A model generated the notes under the pieces. That model did no database searches, had not been told where the DNA came from, and saw only the letters and a program-made list of their open reading frames with translations. The position numbers and the translations under genes were made by a program. From the NCBI RefSeq assembly GCF_030297015.1, contig NZ_AP028056.1:692939-756938 (forward strand): a DNA stretch of 64,000 bases, read 5' to 3'. The stretch's first letter is position 1. The number at the start of each line of letters is the position of its first letter. Positions 48,751 to 57,629 of this stretch are shown here, piece by piece. This DNA comes from Brooklawnia propionicigenes (GTDB taxonomy: Bacteria > Actinomycetota > Actinomycetes > Propionibacteriales > Propionibacteriaceae).

Positions 48751-50571
48751 CTACTTTCTGCGCGTGAGTGCGGCATCGAACGCCGCATCCAGCTCCGCGT
48801 TGAGGGATCGCAGCAGGTCGGCGTCCGGTTTGAGTACCTGCCGGTCGTAGCTGAACAGGCCGTTGGCCTCGATCTCCACGTCGCTCAACTGTGTGTAGAC
48901 ACATGCCCGCAGGCCATGCCTGACCAGCGGTATCAACTGCTCGCGGTAGAGCTTGGCGAGCGCCTTGCCCAGGCTCGCTGAGTCGGCGCAGAAGCGGTAG
49001 CCGAACTTCCCGTCGCCTTCCCACTGATGGCCCTCGGTGGCGAGGCTGAAGCCGCCGAACTCCGAGAGGAAGAACGGACGCCGGTCTCTGCGCGGGGGGC
49101 GCTGCAGTTTCAGCACGTAACGATGCCGGCTGCGGAAATCGCCGCCGCGCTGGTCGAACCAACCGGACGCAGGATCGATCAGCCGGGTCGGATCCAGTCT
49201 GCGGACCCGCCGTTCCAGGCGGGCGGTGTGGTACTGGCCCCAGCCCTCGTTGAAGATGACCCATATGACGATGCTCGGGTGGCCACGCAGCAGCTTGATC
49301 ATGGCGGCCATATCGGCTTCGAACTCGTAGCGGTTCTGCTGAGAATCCCGGCCGGCGGCGGCCAGCCCGCGACGGGTCTTGTCGCGGGTCTGCCAATCCA
49401 ACGCCATCACGATGCGCGATCGCGGAATGCCCACCCTCGGGCGTCCGCCGTTCACCACATCTTGAAGAACCAGCATGCCCAGCCGGTCGGCATGATGGTA
49501 GAAGCGCCGCGATTCGACCTTGATGTGCTTGCGGACCCCGTTGTAGCCCAGGTCCTTCAGCTGTTGCAGATCGAAGATCAGCGCCTCATCCGATGGTGCG
49601 GTCATGCCGGATTCGGGCCAGTAGCCCTGATCGAGCACCGCGTTGACAAACAGCGGCTTGCCGTTGAGCAGGATCGCCGGACGCTCGAATCGCCGGGCGC
49701 CCGGAATGCGTCCGATGGCCACGGTCCGGAGCCCCGCCCAGGAGGTGACCCGGTCGGTGCCATTGCTGACCTCGAGTCGGTAGAGGTAGGGGTCGTCGGG
49801 CGTCCAAGGTCGGATGTATGGGAGCGCCACTTCGATCGGCTCACCGGACTTTCCGGCCACGGTGATCTCGGACCCGTCCGGGCATTCGACTCGAACAGCG
49901 ATCCGGCAATGCTGTTCGGTGTCAGCGATGATCGTGAACCCGTTGAGATCGGCGTAGCTGGTGGCGACGACCGAGGTGATGGCATTGGCTGGCAGGGGCT
50001 CGGCCCATACCGTCTGCCAGATGCCGCTGGTCGGGGTGTACCAGATGTCTTTCGGCGCCTTCTCGGATTGTTTGCCGTACTGCTGGCGACCGGCCGGACC
50101 CGGGTCACGAACCCCGACCACGATCTCCAGCCGCTCCGCCTTGGGGAGTTCGACACTGAAGGGCAGATAGCCACCGCGGTGATCGCCGACGAGTTGGCCG
50201 TTCACCCAGACCGCGGCCAGGTAGTCCACCGCCTCGAAGTTCAGCGCGACGCGGCGTGCCCGCCAGGCCGGCGGCAGCTCGACCAATCGGCGATAGAACA
50301 GGGTCTCATCCGGCAGGAGCTCACGGGTCACCCCCGAGGCGACGGTCTCAAGGGCGAACGGAACGCGGATCCGTCCGTCGTAGCTGTCGGGTGGGTATTC
50401 GTTCACGAGCCTGGCCGACGACGACGGACGGATCGCATAGTCCCAGGTGCCATTGAGACACAGCCATTCGTCGCGCTCGCGTTGGGGACGCGGGTACTGC
50501 GCCAATGGGCTGTCGGCGTTCAGCGCTTCATCGGCCCAGGGGGTGCGCAGTTGCGTAGCCACGGGTTTCAC
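48751..50571 (-). CDS. Glycoside hydrolase family 2 (beta-galactosidase/glucuronidase-like)
   Basis: A 606-residue retaining glycosidase with the GH2 three-domain layout: a sugar-binding jelly roll (LNGTWDYAI, YRRLVELP), an Ig-like domain and a TIM barrel. The acid/base Glu is in FNEGWGQYHT and the nucleophile in FFLSEFGGFS. There is no signal peptide, so it acts inside the cell. It lies next to an FCD regulator, a TRAP binding protein and mannonate dehydratase, which favours a beta-glucuronidase role, but galactosidase activity is equally possible from sequence. Confidence 0.85.
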   Translation of the reverse strand: MKPVATQLRTPWADEALNADSPLAQYPRPQRERDEWLCLNGTWDYAIRPSSSARLVNEYPPDSYDGRIRVPFALETVASGVTRELLPDETLFYRRLVELPPAWRARRVALNFEAVDYLAAVWVNGQLVGDHRGGYLPFSVELPKAERLEIVVGVRDPGPAGRQQYGKQSEKAPKDIWYTPTSGIWQTVWAEPLPANAITSVVATSYADLNGFTIIADTEQHCRIAVRVECPDGSEITVAGKSGEPIEVALPYIRPWTPDDPYLYRLEVSNGTDRVTSWAGLRTVAIGRIPGARRFERPAILLNGKPLFVNAVLDQGYWPESGMTAPSDEALIFDLQQLKDLGYNGVRKHIKVESRRFYHHADRLGMLVLQDVVNGGRPRVGIPRSRIVMALDWQTRDKTRRGLAAAGRDSQQNRYEFEADMAAMIKLLRGHPSIVIWVIFNEGWGQYHTARLERRVRRLDPTRLIDPASGWFDQRGGDFRSRHRYVLKLQRPPRRDRRPFFLSEFGGFSLATEGHQWEGDGKFGYRFCADSASLGKALAKLYREQLIPLVRHGLRACVYTQLSDVEIEANGLFSYDRQVLKPDADLLRSLNAELDAAFDAALTRRK

Positions 50572-50633
50572 GGCGAATCTCCTCCGTCCGGAAAGTGCTG
50601 TCTCTCCTGCGAAGACTAGCGGCCCGGACGAAC

Positions 50634-51353
50634 TCAGCCCGGTTCGAGTGTGGTGACCAGACGCCGCACCGGCCGCAACGGCATCGAGTCGAAGATCTCG
50701 GGGCTTTGTTGCTGGACTTTGGCGAGGTCGATGAGGATTTCACGTAGATGCTCGCGCAGCACGGTCACGGCCGCGTCGAGATCGTCCGCCTCGATGCCGT
50801 CCACGACCCGTTGGTGCTGGTCGATGAGAGCTGGCACGGGATGAATGACCAGGCCGAAGCGACGCGCCCGGTCGAGATGGGCTCTTTCCGAGGCCACGAT
50901 GGGCCAAGCCGATTCCCGTCCGCTCAGCTTGAGTAGTTCGAGGTGAAAGGCCTGGTCCAGCGTGAAGAACTCCGCAAGATCAGCTCCGGCGGCAGCGACG
51001 GCGCGTTGGGCGTCGAGATTGTCGTGCAGGGCCTCGAGGTGGGCCCGGGACGATTCGCTGCGGACGAACCCGGCGAGCGCTGTGCACTCGACCGCCTCAC
51101 GCACGAACTGCGCAAGCCTCACCCGATCGATGTCCACGTGAGAGACGAAAGTCCCCATCTGCGGAAAGACCTGAACGAGTCCCTCCTCGCGCAGCTTCAG
51201 CAGGCTCTCCCGCACCGGCGTGCGTGACACACCGAGTTCTGCGGCGAGGTCCTTCTCCGAGATCGGCGAGCGGGGCGGGTACTGCAACGTGACGATGCGC
51301 TCCCGCAGCTCGTCGTAGACGCGCTGTCGGATACTCCCCCGCAGTTCACCCAT
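50634..51353 (-). CDS. GntR family regulator, FCD (FadR) type
   Basis: A 239-residue transcription factor. The N-terminal winged HTH is RVYDELRERIVTLQYPP...ISEKDLAAELGVSRTPVRESL. The C-terminal helical FCD domain contains FTLDQAFHLELL and EHLREI, with His residues that usually bind a metal and a carboxylate ligand. The ATG at 51353 was preferred to a long upstream extension. It is divergent from dctP and uxuA, which it most likely controls in response to a sugar acid; the GH2 gene lies downstream on the same strand. Confidence 0.9.
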   Translation of the reverse strand: MGELRGSIRQRVYDELRERIVTLQYPPRSPISEKDLAAELGVSRTPVRESLLKLREEGLVQVFPQMGTFVSHVDIDRVRLAQFVREAVECTALAGFVRSESSRAHLEALHDNLDAQRAVAAAGADLAEFFTLDQAFHLELLKLSGRESAWPIVASERAHLDRARRFGLVIHPVPALIDQHQRVVDGIEADDLDAAVTVLREHLREILIDLAKVQQQSPEIFDSMPLRPVRRLVTTLEPG

Positions 51354-51415
51354 GGGGTCAGTGTAACGGTTCGGTCTCGATACCGGTTTTCGTCGTGGCT
51401 TCAGCTGACGCCGGT

Positions 51416-51445
51416 TCGACAGTTCTAATATATCAGTGCTAACAT
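51416..51445 (+). promoter_or_regulatory. Candidate promoter/operator of the dctP-uxuA unit
   Basis: TCGACA (51416-51421) and TAACAT (51440-51445) are separated by 18 nt. The spacer is strikingly AT-rich (TAATATATCA) in a GC-rich neighbourhood, and CTAA occurs twice 15 bp apart. It lies between the divergent regulator and dctP, where the regulator would be expected to bind. No perfect palindrome is seen. Confidence 0.35.
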
Positions 51446-51618
51446 CTCTGTATGGGTGAAGCTGGTGACAGCATCCCAACCAGCAAGAAGGCAAGAGCGT
51501 CCGAAAGGCCACGGCGACAAAGCCGTTGCGATGGCCGCACACGGTCCTCATTTCTCGGCAGCAGAGAGATAGGGCTCCTGAAGACAACATCGTCCATCAG
51601 AAGGAGGACTTCTCCCCT

Positions 51619-52650
51619 ATGAAACAGTCAAAGCTCGCAGCATCCGCAATTGTCGGTTTGATCTCGTTGAGTCTGGCAGCCTGCGGGAGTGGTGGTGAAA
51701 GCGGGGGCAAGGCAGAACAGGTCGTTTTCAAGTTGGCTGTCAGCCAGCCTCAGGAACACCCCCAGTATCAGGCCGGCCTCGAATTGGGCAAGAGACTCGA
51801 AGAGGCCACCGATGACCGCTACTCCGTGCAGGTCTATGGAAACGAAACGCTGGGCACCAGCGCCGAAGTAATCCAGAATCTGTCGAACGGCACCGTCGAC
51901 TTCGCCTGGATCGGCGGAGCAAATGTGGAAAGCCTCAACCAGGACTTCGTCGTCTACAACTTGCCGTTCGTATTCGATTCCCGCGAAGCTCAGCTCGCAG
52001 TCCTCAATGACGACGAACTCAACACCGAACTGTTCACCTCTTTGGAAGACTCCAAATCGATCACCGTGCTCGGCGGCGCCAACGCCGGCCAACGCAGCAT
52101 CTACAACGCGATCCGGCCGATCAGGACCCCTGATGACCTCAAAGGTCTCAAGATCCGGGTCCAGCAGTCCGATTCGCAGGTTCGCATGCTGCAGCTCCTC
52201 GGCGGGATTCCCTCACCGATGAGCTTCGGCGAGGTCTATTCCGCCTTGCAGACCGGAGTTCTTGACGGTGCCGAAAACAACGAACCGTCGTACAACGCGA
52301 TGAAGCATGATGAGGTCGCCAAGTACTACTCCTATACGAGGCACCTGATGATCCCGGACTTCCTGTTGATGAGCACACAGACGCTCGACAAGATGGACGA
52401 GACGGACCGCGACGCTCTGCTGGCGATCATTCCTGACATCACTCAGAAGGCAAGTGACGACTTCGTTCCCTACGTCAACGAATCGATCGAACGCAGCAAG
52501 GCGCTCGGCGCGCAGTTCAACGACGACGTCGATACGGCTGCTTTCAAGGCTCGGGTAGCCCCGATGGTCGAGGAGTACATGGGCGCAAATGACCTTCGGG
52601 CCAAGTACTACGAGGCAACCCAGCAAGCCAACCAGGACAACCCTGCATAG
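51619..52650 (+). CDS. dctP: TRAP transporter solute-binding protein (DctP family)
   Basis: Extracytoplasmic receptor for an organic acid, 343 residues. A lipoprotein signal peptide ends in LSLAACGSG (lipobox LAAC), so the protein is anchored outside the membrane. The DctP fold includes VDFAWIGG, the conserved Arg in LKIRVQQSDSQVRMLQLLGG, then PSPMSFGEVYSALQTGVLDGAENN. AAGGAGG lies 10 nt before the ATG. The membrane subunits DctQ and DctM are not next to it, which is unusual. The neighbouring uxuA suggests a uronate ligand. Confidence 0.92.
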   Translation: MKQSKLAASAIVGLISLSLAACGSGGESGGKAEQVVFKLAVSQPQEHPQYQAGLELGKRLEEATDDRYSVQVYGNETLGTSAEVIQNLSNGTVDFAWIGGANVESLNQDFVVYNLPFVFDSREAQLAVLNDDELNTELFTSLEDSKSITVLGGANAGQRSIYNAIRPIRTPDDLKGLKIRVQQSDSQVRMLQLLGGIPSPMSFGEVYSALQTGVLDGAENNEPSYNAMKHDEVAKYYSYTRHLMIPDFLLMSTQTLDKMDETDRDALLAIIPDITQKASDDFVPYVNESIERSKALGAQFNDDVDTAAFKARVAPMVEEYMGANDLRAKYYEATQQANQDNPA

Positions 52651-52680
52651 TAAGTTGCCCGGCTAATCTGACAAACGACT

Positions 52681-52724
52681 TCCGGATGGGGGGCCCTTCG
52701 ATTCGAGAGGGCCTCCCATCCGGA
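52681..52724 (+). terminator. Hairpin between dctP and uxuA
   Basis: Outer arms TCCGGATGGG/CCCATCCGGA and an inner GGGCCCT/AGGGCC stem, 30 nt after the dctP stop and 33 nt before uxuA. It could end dctP transcripts or act as partial attenuation, giving more binding protein than enzyme. Confidence 0.7.
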
Positions 52725-52756
52725 ATGCGAGTAGCGAACAAGATGAAGGAGCCCAG

Positions 52757-53830
52757 GTGAAATTCGGAATGCGCTGGTTCGGCGCGCAAGACGACCCCAT
52801 CCCCCTCGAGTACATCCGTCAGGTGCCCAACGTCACTCATGTGGTCGGTGCCCTGTTCGATGTCCCGGTGGGCGAGGTCTGGCCGATGGACAAGATCATC
52901 GCGCTGCGCGACCAGATCGAGGGCGTCGGTCTGAAGTTCGAGGTGGTCGAGAGCGTCAATATCCACGACGACATCAAGATCGGCGGTCCCAAGCGCGACT
53001 GGGCCATTGACAACTACATCGCCACCATCAAGAACCTGTCGGCCGTCGGCATCAAGGTGATCTGCTACAACTTCATGCCGGTCTTCGACTGGGTGCGCAC
53101 ACAGTTGCGCCACCGGCTGCCCGACGGGTCCTACACGATGGCCTACCAGGACGCGCTGGTGCAAGGCACCGCGCAAGAGACCATGGAGCGGATGAACGCC
53201 AACAACACCGGCGGTCATAAGCTGCCGGGTTGGGAGCCCGAACGGCTCGTCCATCTGCAGGAGTTGCTCGAGGCCTATGCCCCACTGGGAGCCGAGGGAC
53301 TCGCGGAGAACTTCAAGTACTTCATCCAGGCGATCATGCCCACCTGCGAGCAGTACGACGTCAAGATGGCGATGCATCCCGATGATCCGCCCAAGGCGCT
53401 GTTCGGTCTACCCCGCATCGCGACCGATGCCCAGGACCTGCGCCGCATCGAGTCGTTCTACGACTCCCCTTACAACGGCTTCACGTTGTGCACCGGATCG
53501 CTGGGCGAGAATCGTGCCAACGACGTGCCCGCCCTGATCCGCGAGTTCGCCGGGCGCGACAAGGTTCCCTTCGCGCAGATCCGCAACATCAAGTTCACCT
53601 CTGATGTCGACTTCCACGAATCCGCTCACCCGTCGGCCTACGGATCGCTCGACATGTACGAGATCATGCTCGCGTTCTACCAGGCCGGATTTGATGGTTA
53701 TGCGCGCTCCGACCATGGCCGCGACATCTGGGGTGAACGCGGACGCCCGGGCTACGGCCTGTACGACCGGGCGCTCGGAACCAGCTATCTGAGCGGCCTG
53801 TGGGAGGCCATCACCAAGGCCAACCGCTGA
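52757..53830 (+). CDS. uxuA: Mannonate dehydratase
   Basis: Converts D-mannonate to 2-keto-3-deoxygluconate in glucuronate breakdown. It is 357 residues. The family start MKFGMRWFG, the metal-ligand segments MAMHPDDPP, CTGSLGENRAND, IRNIKF and the C-terminal DGYARSDHGRDIWGE are all present. GAAGGAG precedes the ATG. UxaC, UxuB and KDG kinase genes are not in this window. Confidence 0.95.
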   Translation: MKFGMRWFGAQDDPIPLEYIRQVPNVTHVVGALFDVPVGEVWPMDKIIALRDQIEGVGLKFEVVESVNIHDDIKIGGPKRDWAIDNYIATIKNLSAVGIKVICYNFMPVFDWVRTQLRHRLPDGSYTMAYQDALVQGTAQETMERMNANNTGGHKLPGWEPERLVHLQELLEAYAPLGAEGLAENFKYFIQAIMPTCEQYDVKMAMHPDDPPKALFGLPRIATDAQDLRRIESFYDSPYNGFTLCTGSLGENRANDVPALIREFAGRDKVPFAQIRNIKFTSDVDFHESAHPSAYGSLDMYEIMLAFYQAGFDGYARSDHGRDIWGERGRPGYGLYDRALGTSYLSGLWEAITKANR

Positions 53831-53852
53831 CTGCCCGCTCCCTCGGCGGAAC

Positions 53853-54896
53853 TCAGTTCCAGCGCAGGGTGGCGTCCCAGGGGCGCTGCTTGATGGTCGC
53901 CTTCACCGCGTCCGCCGAGCAGCCGAGTGTGGTGAGGAAGATCGCCATCCGGATGAGCACACCATTGTCGGTCTGGCGGAAGATCGACAGGCCGGGCAGA
54001 TCGTCCACGTCGCTGGACAGATCGAACGAGTCCATCCGGGAGTCTCTCGGCAGCGGGTGCATGATGATGATGTCGCTGGCGTCCGCCTCGGCCAGCAGTC
54101 GCTTGTTCAGCAGGTTGCCGGACACGTTCGCCGTGACCAGCACCTCCTCGGTCATCCGCTCGCGCTGAACGCGGGTGGCGTACACCACGTCGGCACCGAC
54201 CAGCGCCTCGGGCACAGCATCGCAGTCGATCACCCGGTGCCCGCGCTCGCGGGCGTACTTCTCCACCTCGACCGGCAGTTCGAGGCTGGGCGGGCTGAAC
54301 ATCTTGAAGGTGATGTTGTCGGCCAGTGAGAGCAGCTTCATCAGCGAGTGCACCGTGCGGCCGTACTTGAGATCACCGACGATCGCGATCGTGCAGCCGT
54401 CCACAGGCTTGCCGCGGCGATGCAGTTCTGACTCGAGGGTGTAGAAGTCGAGCAGTGCCTGGCTCGGGTGCTCGCCGGTGCCATCGCCGGCGTTGACCAC
54501 CGGCACCACCGACGCCGCCGCGAACTCGGCGACCGAGCCTTCGTCGGGATGGCGCACCACCAGGACATCGGAGTATCCGGAGACCACCCGCGAGGTGTCG
54601 GCGATCGATTCGCCCTTGGCCATGGACGAGAAGGTGAAGCCGGTGGTGGTCGTCACCTCGCCACCCAGCCGCAGGAAGGCGGATTCGAAGCTCAGCCGCG
54701 TCCGGGTGCTGGGTTCGAAGAACAGGCTGCCGAGGATGGCGCCATCGAGCACCGTGCACACTGCGCGGCGCTCGGCGATCGGACGCACGAGATCGGCTAG
54801 GTCGAACAGCTTCTGCAACGAGGTCCGGTCGAACTGCTGAACACTCAGCAGGTGGCGTCCGGCACCGAACGGAGGAAGACTATCGGAGGCAGTCAC
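53853..54896 (-). CDS. pyrB: Aspartate carbamoyltransferase
   Basis: Forms carbamoyl aspartate, the first committed step of pyrimidine synthesis. It is 347 residues, slightly longer than usual. The carbamoyl-phosphate motif FFEPSTRTRLSFE is intact, and GDGTGEHPSQALLDFYT and IIMHPLPRDSRM are the expected second and third motifs. No pyrC, carA or carB is adjacent, whereas in many actinobacteria pyrB sits in a pyr operon. Confidence 0.94.
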   Translation of the reverse strand: MTASDSLPPFGAGRHLLSVQQFDRTSLQKLFDLADLVRPIAERRAVCTVLDGAILGSLFFEPSTRTRLSFESAFLRLGGEVTTTTGFTFSSMAKGESIADTSRVVSGYSDVLVVRHPDEGSVAEFAAASVVPVVNAGDGTGEHPSQALLDFYTLESELHRRGKPVDGCTIAIVGDLKYGRTVHSLMKLLSLADNITFKMFSPPSLELPVEVEKYARERGHRVIDCDAVPEALVGADVVYATRVQRERMTEEVLVTANVSGNLLNKRLLAEADASDIIIMHPLPRDSRMDSFDLSSDVDDLPGLSIFRQTDNGVLIRMAIFLTTLGCSADAVKATIKQRPWDATLRWN

Positions 54897-54991
54897 GAGT
54901 TCGCTCCTTCATCGACATATCGATGGCAACCTACCACGCGCCATCGGATCCGACCCACCCTCACCAGTTCCTCAACGCCCCGGAGACCGGC

Positions 54992-55033
54992 GATGCCGTC
55001 GGCCAGGCGGCGGGGCGCTGGGCCGACGGCATC
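54992..55033 (-). terminator. Terminator after the HAD phosphatase gene
   Basis: A perfect 13-bp inverted repeat (arms GATGCCGTCGGCC/GGCCGACGGCATC) with a 16-nt loop, 15 nt downstream of the last gene of the PTS operon on the minus strand. Confidence 0.75.
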
Positions 55034-55048
55034 GTCCGGCAGGCAGTT

Positions 55049-55885
55049 TCACAAGCGTGACGACTGCGTGCTGCGCTGCCAGATCTCACTCGGGATCAAC
55101 TGGTCGAAGGTCTCCACCACGAAGTCCGGCCACTGCTCGGGGGTAGCATCCGCGACATCCTCGCGGGTGCTGTCGCCAGTGAGGACCAATGCCGAGGCCA
55201 TGCCGGCAGCCCGGCCCATCGCGATGTCGGTGCCGAGCCGATCGCCGACCATGAGGACGTCCCTGGGGTCGACGTCCAGCCCGGCGATCGCCTCGTCGAT
55301 CATGATGGCTCCTGGCTTGCCCAGATTGATCGAGCACTGCACGCCGGTGCAGGCCTCGATCGCAGCGGTGATCGCCGCGCAATCCGGTTCGCCGCGTCCG
55401 CCCGGGAAGGGGCAGTAGCGGTCCGGATTGGTCTGCACCAGGAATGCCCGCTTGTAGAACCAGAGGGCGTCGAACGCGATCTGGAGTTTGCGGTAGTCGA
55501 ACGTCCGGTCGTAGGACGCCACCACGATGTCGATCTGTTCGGGATCGTCGCTGAGCCGGATGCCGGCCTTCGTCATGGCTCGGATGAGTGGCTGCTCGGC
55601 GATCGGGAACACCACGGCATGAGGATGGTGTGCCAGCAGCCAGCGAACCGTGGTGACCACGGTGTTGGCGATGTCGTCCACAGGGGTGGGCAAGCCGAGC
55701 CGGCTGAGTTTCGCGGCGTACAGTTCCGGGTCCTTGGTGGGATTGTTCGACAAGAACCGCACTGGGATGTCCCGTTCGCGCAAAACCCGTAACCCCTCGT
55801 GGACGCCGGGCAGGACGTCATCGCCCAGGTAGATGGTGCCATCCATGTCGAACACGTAGGCGCTGTAGAGGCGTTCGGGACGCAT
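55049..55885 (-). CDS. HAD-IIA (NagD/AraL-like) sugar phosphatase
   Basis: A 278-residue HAD phosphatase. The nucleophile motif is FDMDGTIYLGD, motif II is FLSNNPTKDP, and the C-terminal acidic motif is VLMVGDRLGTDIAMG. GKPGAIM is the NagD-family cap-2 signature. The ATG at 55885 has GAGGAG seven nt upstream. Upstream the frame is open through an 18-bp tandem repeat into the preceding gene. In Bacillus the AraL phosphatase and AraM dehydrogenase are neighbours; the same pair occurs here as the last two genes of the PTS operon, suggesting disposal of toxic sugar phosphates. That is inference. Confidence 0.88.
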   Translation of the reverse strand: MRPERLYSAYVFDMDGTIYLGDDVLPGVHEGLRVLRERDIPVRFLSNNPTKDPELYAAKLSRLGLPTPVDDIANTVVTTVRWLLAHHPHAVVFPIAEQPLIRAMTKAGIRLSDDPEQIDIVVASYDRTFDYRKLQIAFDALWFYKRAFLVQTNPDRYCPFPGGRGEPDCAAITAAIEACTGVQCSINLGKPGAIMIDEAIAGLDVDPRDVLMVGDRLGTDIAMGRAAGMASALVLTGDSTREDVADATPEQWPDFVVETFDQLIPSEIWQRSTQSSRL

Positions 55886-55906
55886 CGTTTCTCCTCGCTC
55901 GTCGAT

Positions 55907-55978
55907 TGTCGCTGTCTGCTCAGGTGTCGCTGTCTGCTCAGCTGTCACGGTCTGCTCAGCTGTCACGGTCTGCTCAGG
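55907..55978. repeat. Tandem repeat, four 18-bp units
   Basis: Four contiguous 18-bp units of the form TGTCrCkGTCTGCTCAGs. Units 1-2 and 3-4 differ at two internal sites. The array overlaps the stop codon of the upstream dehydrogenase gene and ends 21 bp from the HAD phosphatase start. As 18 bp is six codons, the phosphatase frame stays open through it (repeats of EQTVTA). Confidence 0.85.
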
Positions 55979-57320
55979 TCCACAGGCCACCGGGAGCGAA
56001 CACCTCGTCGACCAGTTCTGCGAACCATCCGATCTCGCGGCTCACATCGAGCACGGTGTAGCGCGAGCGGTAGTACATGGCGCGCGGAAAGGTGGCCTTC
56101 AGATCGGCGAGCGTCAGGCCGATCTGCTCGGGATGAGTCGGGGTGCCCGCCGCAGCCAGCGAGCGCTGCAGAGTAGCTGCCGGCACCAGTTGGGCCTCCA
56201 GCCGGGGCCGCAGGGACGGCCAGTCGTCCACCAGCGTCTGGACGCGGACGCGTAGCCCGTCGGCGTCCACGTACTTCTCGCGGGTCTCCCGCACGCCCTT
56301 CTCGGCCAGCGCACCGGTGAGCTTCGAGCGGATGTCCGCCTCGAGTTCATCCCAGGTCGGCCAGGCGGCGACGACGGCGTCCACATCGATGGATGCCAGG
56401 TCGCGCTGCAAGAACCGCTCGTAGAAGGCAGTCATCGCCAAGGTGCCGATCGCGACCTTGAAACCGTGCGACAGCGGTGGGTCGAGCTCGGCGCCGAGAT
56501 GATCGAGTTCCCACAGGTGGCTGAAATAGTGCTCGGCGCCGGAAGCCGGCCGCGTGCCCTTGTAGACCTGCATGGCCAAGCCGGACAGCAGCAGGCCCTT
56601 GACCAGGCCCTCATAGGCATCGGGGTCTCCGGCAGCCAGGGCCTCGGGCCGCGACAGCGCCTCGGAGACACCGCCCTGCACCAGGTTCCAGGCGAGCGGG
56701 TCGATGGGGTCGAGCCCGATCGCGTCCGACAGGATCCAGTCGGCGCCGGCGGGGATCTTGGCGGCGAGATCGCCGTAGCCGGATGCCACCATGGCCTTCG
56801 GCGCCGCAGCCGCGACGTCGAGGTCGAAGATCACGACGGCCGGGGCGGGGCACGGCATGGTGATCTTGATGCCGCCCTGACTCATCGGTGCACCGAAACC
56901 GGAGTATCCGTCCATGGATGCCGCTGTCCCGACGACCGCGTATGGCTGGCCGAGTTCCCCGGAGGCCAGTTTGACCAGATCGTTGAGCGTCCCGGAGCCG
57001 ACCGCGACACCCAGTGCGTCCGTCTCGCGCAGGCGTTCGCGGACCTCTTCGGCGTGCTCGTAGGCGGCATACAGCGTCGGGGTGCCGGGGAAGATCAGCG
57101 GCTCGGCCTGCAGCAGACCCGCCTGCGCGATGGACTCTGCGACGGCCTTCCCGGCGGCCGTCCAGGTGCGCTCATCGGCCACGATGAGCAGCGGCCGCTC
57201 GGCCTGGACGAGTGACTGGGCGAGGATCTCACCGGAGCGCGGCAGGATGCCTCGTCCCACTTCGATGACTCGGGTGTCGCTCGCGTGTGTCAGGCCTTCG
57301 GCGATGGATTCCTTCTTCAT
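55974..57320 (-). CDS. sn-Glycerol-1-phosphate dehydrogenase family protein (AraM-like)
   Basis: A 448-residue member of the iron/zinc alcohol dehydrogenase superfamily, G1PDH/AraM group. The NAD-binding GVAVGSGTLNDLVKLAS and the TAASMDGYSG motif are typical. Metal ligands fall in ASGYGDLAAKI and LSHGFKVAIG, with EHYFSHLWEL between them. Known members make sn-glycerol-1-phosphate from dihydroxyacetone phosphate. In this operon, behind a glucitol-type PTS and in the place of a sorbitol-6-phosphate dehydrogenase, it may oxidise a polyol phosphate instead. The ATG at 57320 has AAGGAGAAACC upstream. Confidence 0.87.
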   Translation of the reverse strand: MKKESIAEGLTHASDTRVIEVGRGILPRSGEILAQSLVQAERPLLIVADERTWTAAGKAVAESIAQAGLLQAEPLIFPGTPTLYAAYEHAEEVRERLRETDALGVAVGSGTLNDLVKLASGELGQPYAVVGTAASMDGYSGFGAPMSQGGIKITMPCPAPAVVIFDLDVAAAAPKAMVASGYGDLAAKIPAGADWILSDAIGLDPIDPLAWNLVQGGVSEALSRPEALAAGDPDAYEGLVKGLLLSGLAMQVYKGTRPASGAEHYFSHLWELDHLGAELDPPLSHGFKVAIGTLAMTAFYERFLQRDLASIDVDAVVAAWPTWDELEADIRSKLTGALAEKGVRETREKYVDADGLRVRVQTLVDDWPSLRPRLEAQLVPAATLQRSLAAAGTPTHPEQIGLTLADLKATFPRAMYYRSRYTVLDVSREIGWFAELVDEVFAPGGLWT

Positions 57321-57371
57321 GGTTTCTCCTTCGATCGATGATCGGGGTGGTGGGGATGGGTCGTTCTGGGC

Positions 57372-57629
57372 TCATCGAGGTTCGGACAAGGCGTGAATCA
57401 CGGCCTCCAGCGCCTCCTGCTCGTCGAGGCCATCCGCCCAGACGACAACCTGATCTCCTTGCTCGAGCCCGAGCGCGAGCACGTTCACGACGTGCGCTAC
57501 GCTCGCGCTGCGATCCGCGGAGCGCAGGAAGATGCTGCTGGAGTAGCGACCGGCGAGTTCGGCTAGGTTGTGGGCCACCAGGGCGTGCACGCCCTCGGGG
57601 TGGCCCACGACGACGTCTCGTCGGATCAC
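57372..57629 (-). CDS. HPr family phosphocarrier protein
   Basis: Small PTS phosphocarrier, 85 residues. The phosphorylated His is in GHPEGVHALVA, equivalent to the GLHARP site but with Leu-Val in place of Arg-Pro. The missing active-site Arg is unusual. The serine region aligns as ASVAHVVNVLALGLEQGD. It overlaps the EIIA gene by 4 nt and is probably a dedicated HPr for this PTS rather than the general one. Confidence 0.85.
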   Translation of the reverse strand: MIRRDVVVGHPEGVHALVAHNLAELAGRYSSSIFLRSADRSASVAHVVNVLALGLEQGDQVVVWADGLDEQEALEAVIHALSEPR

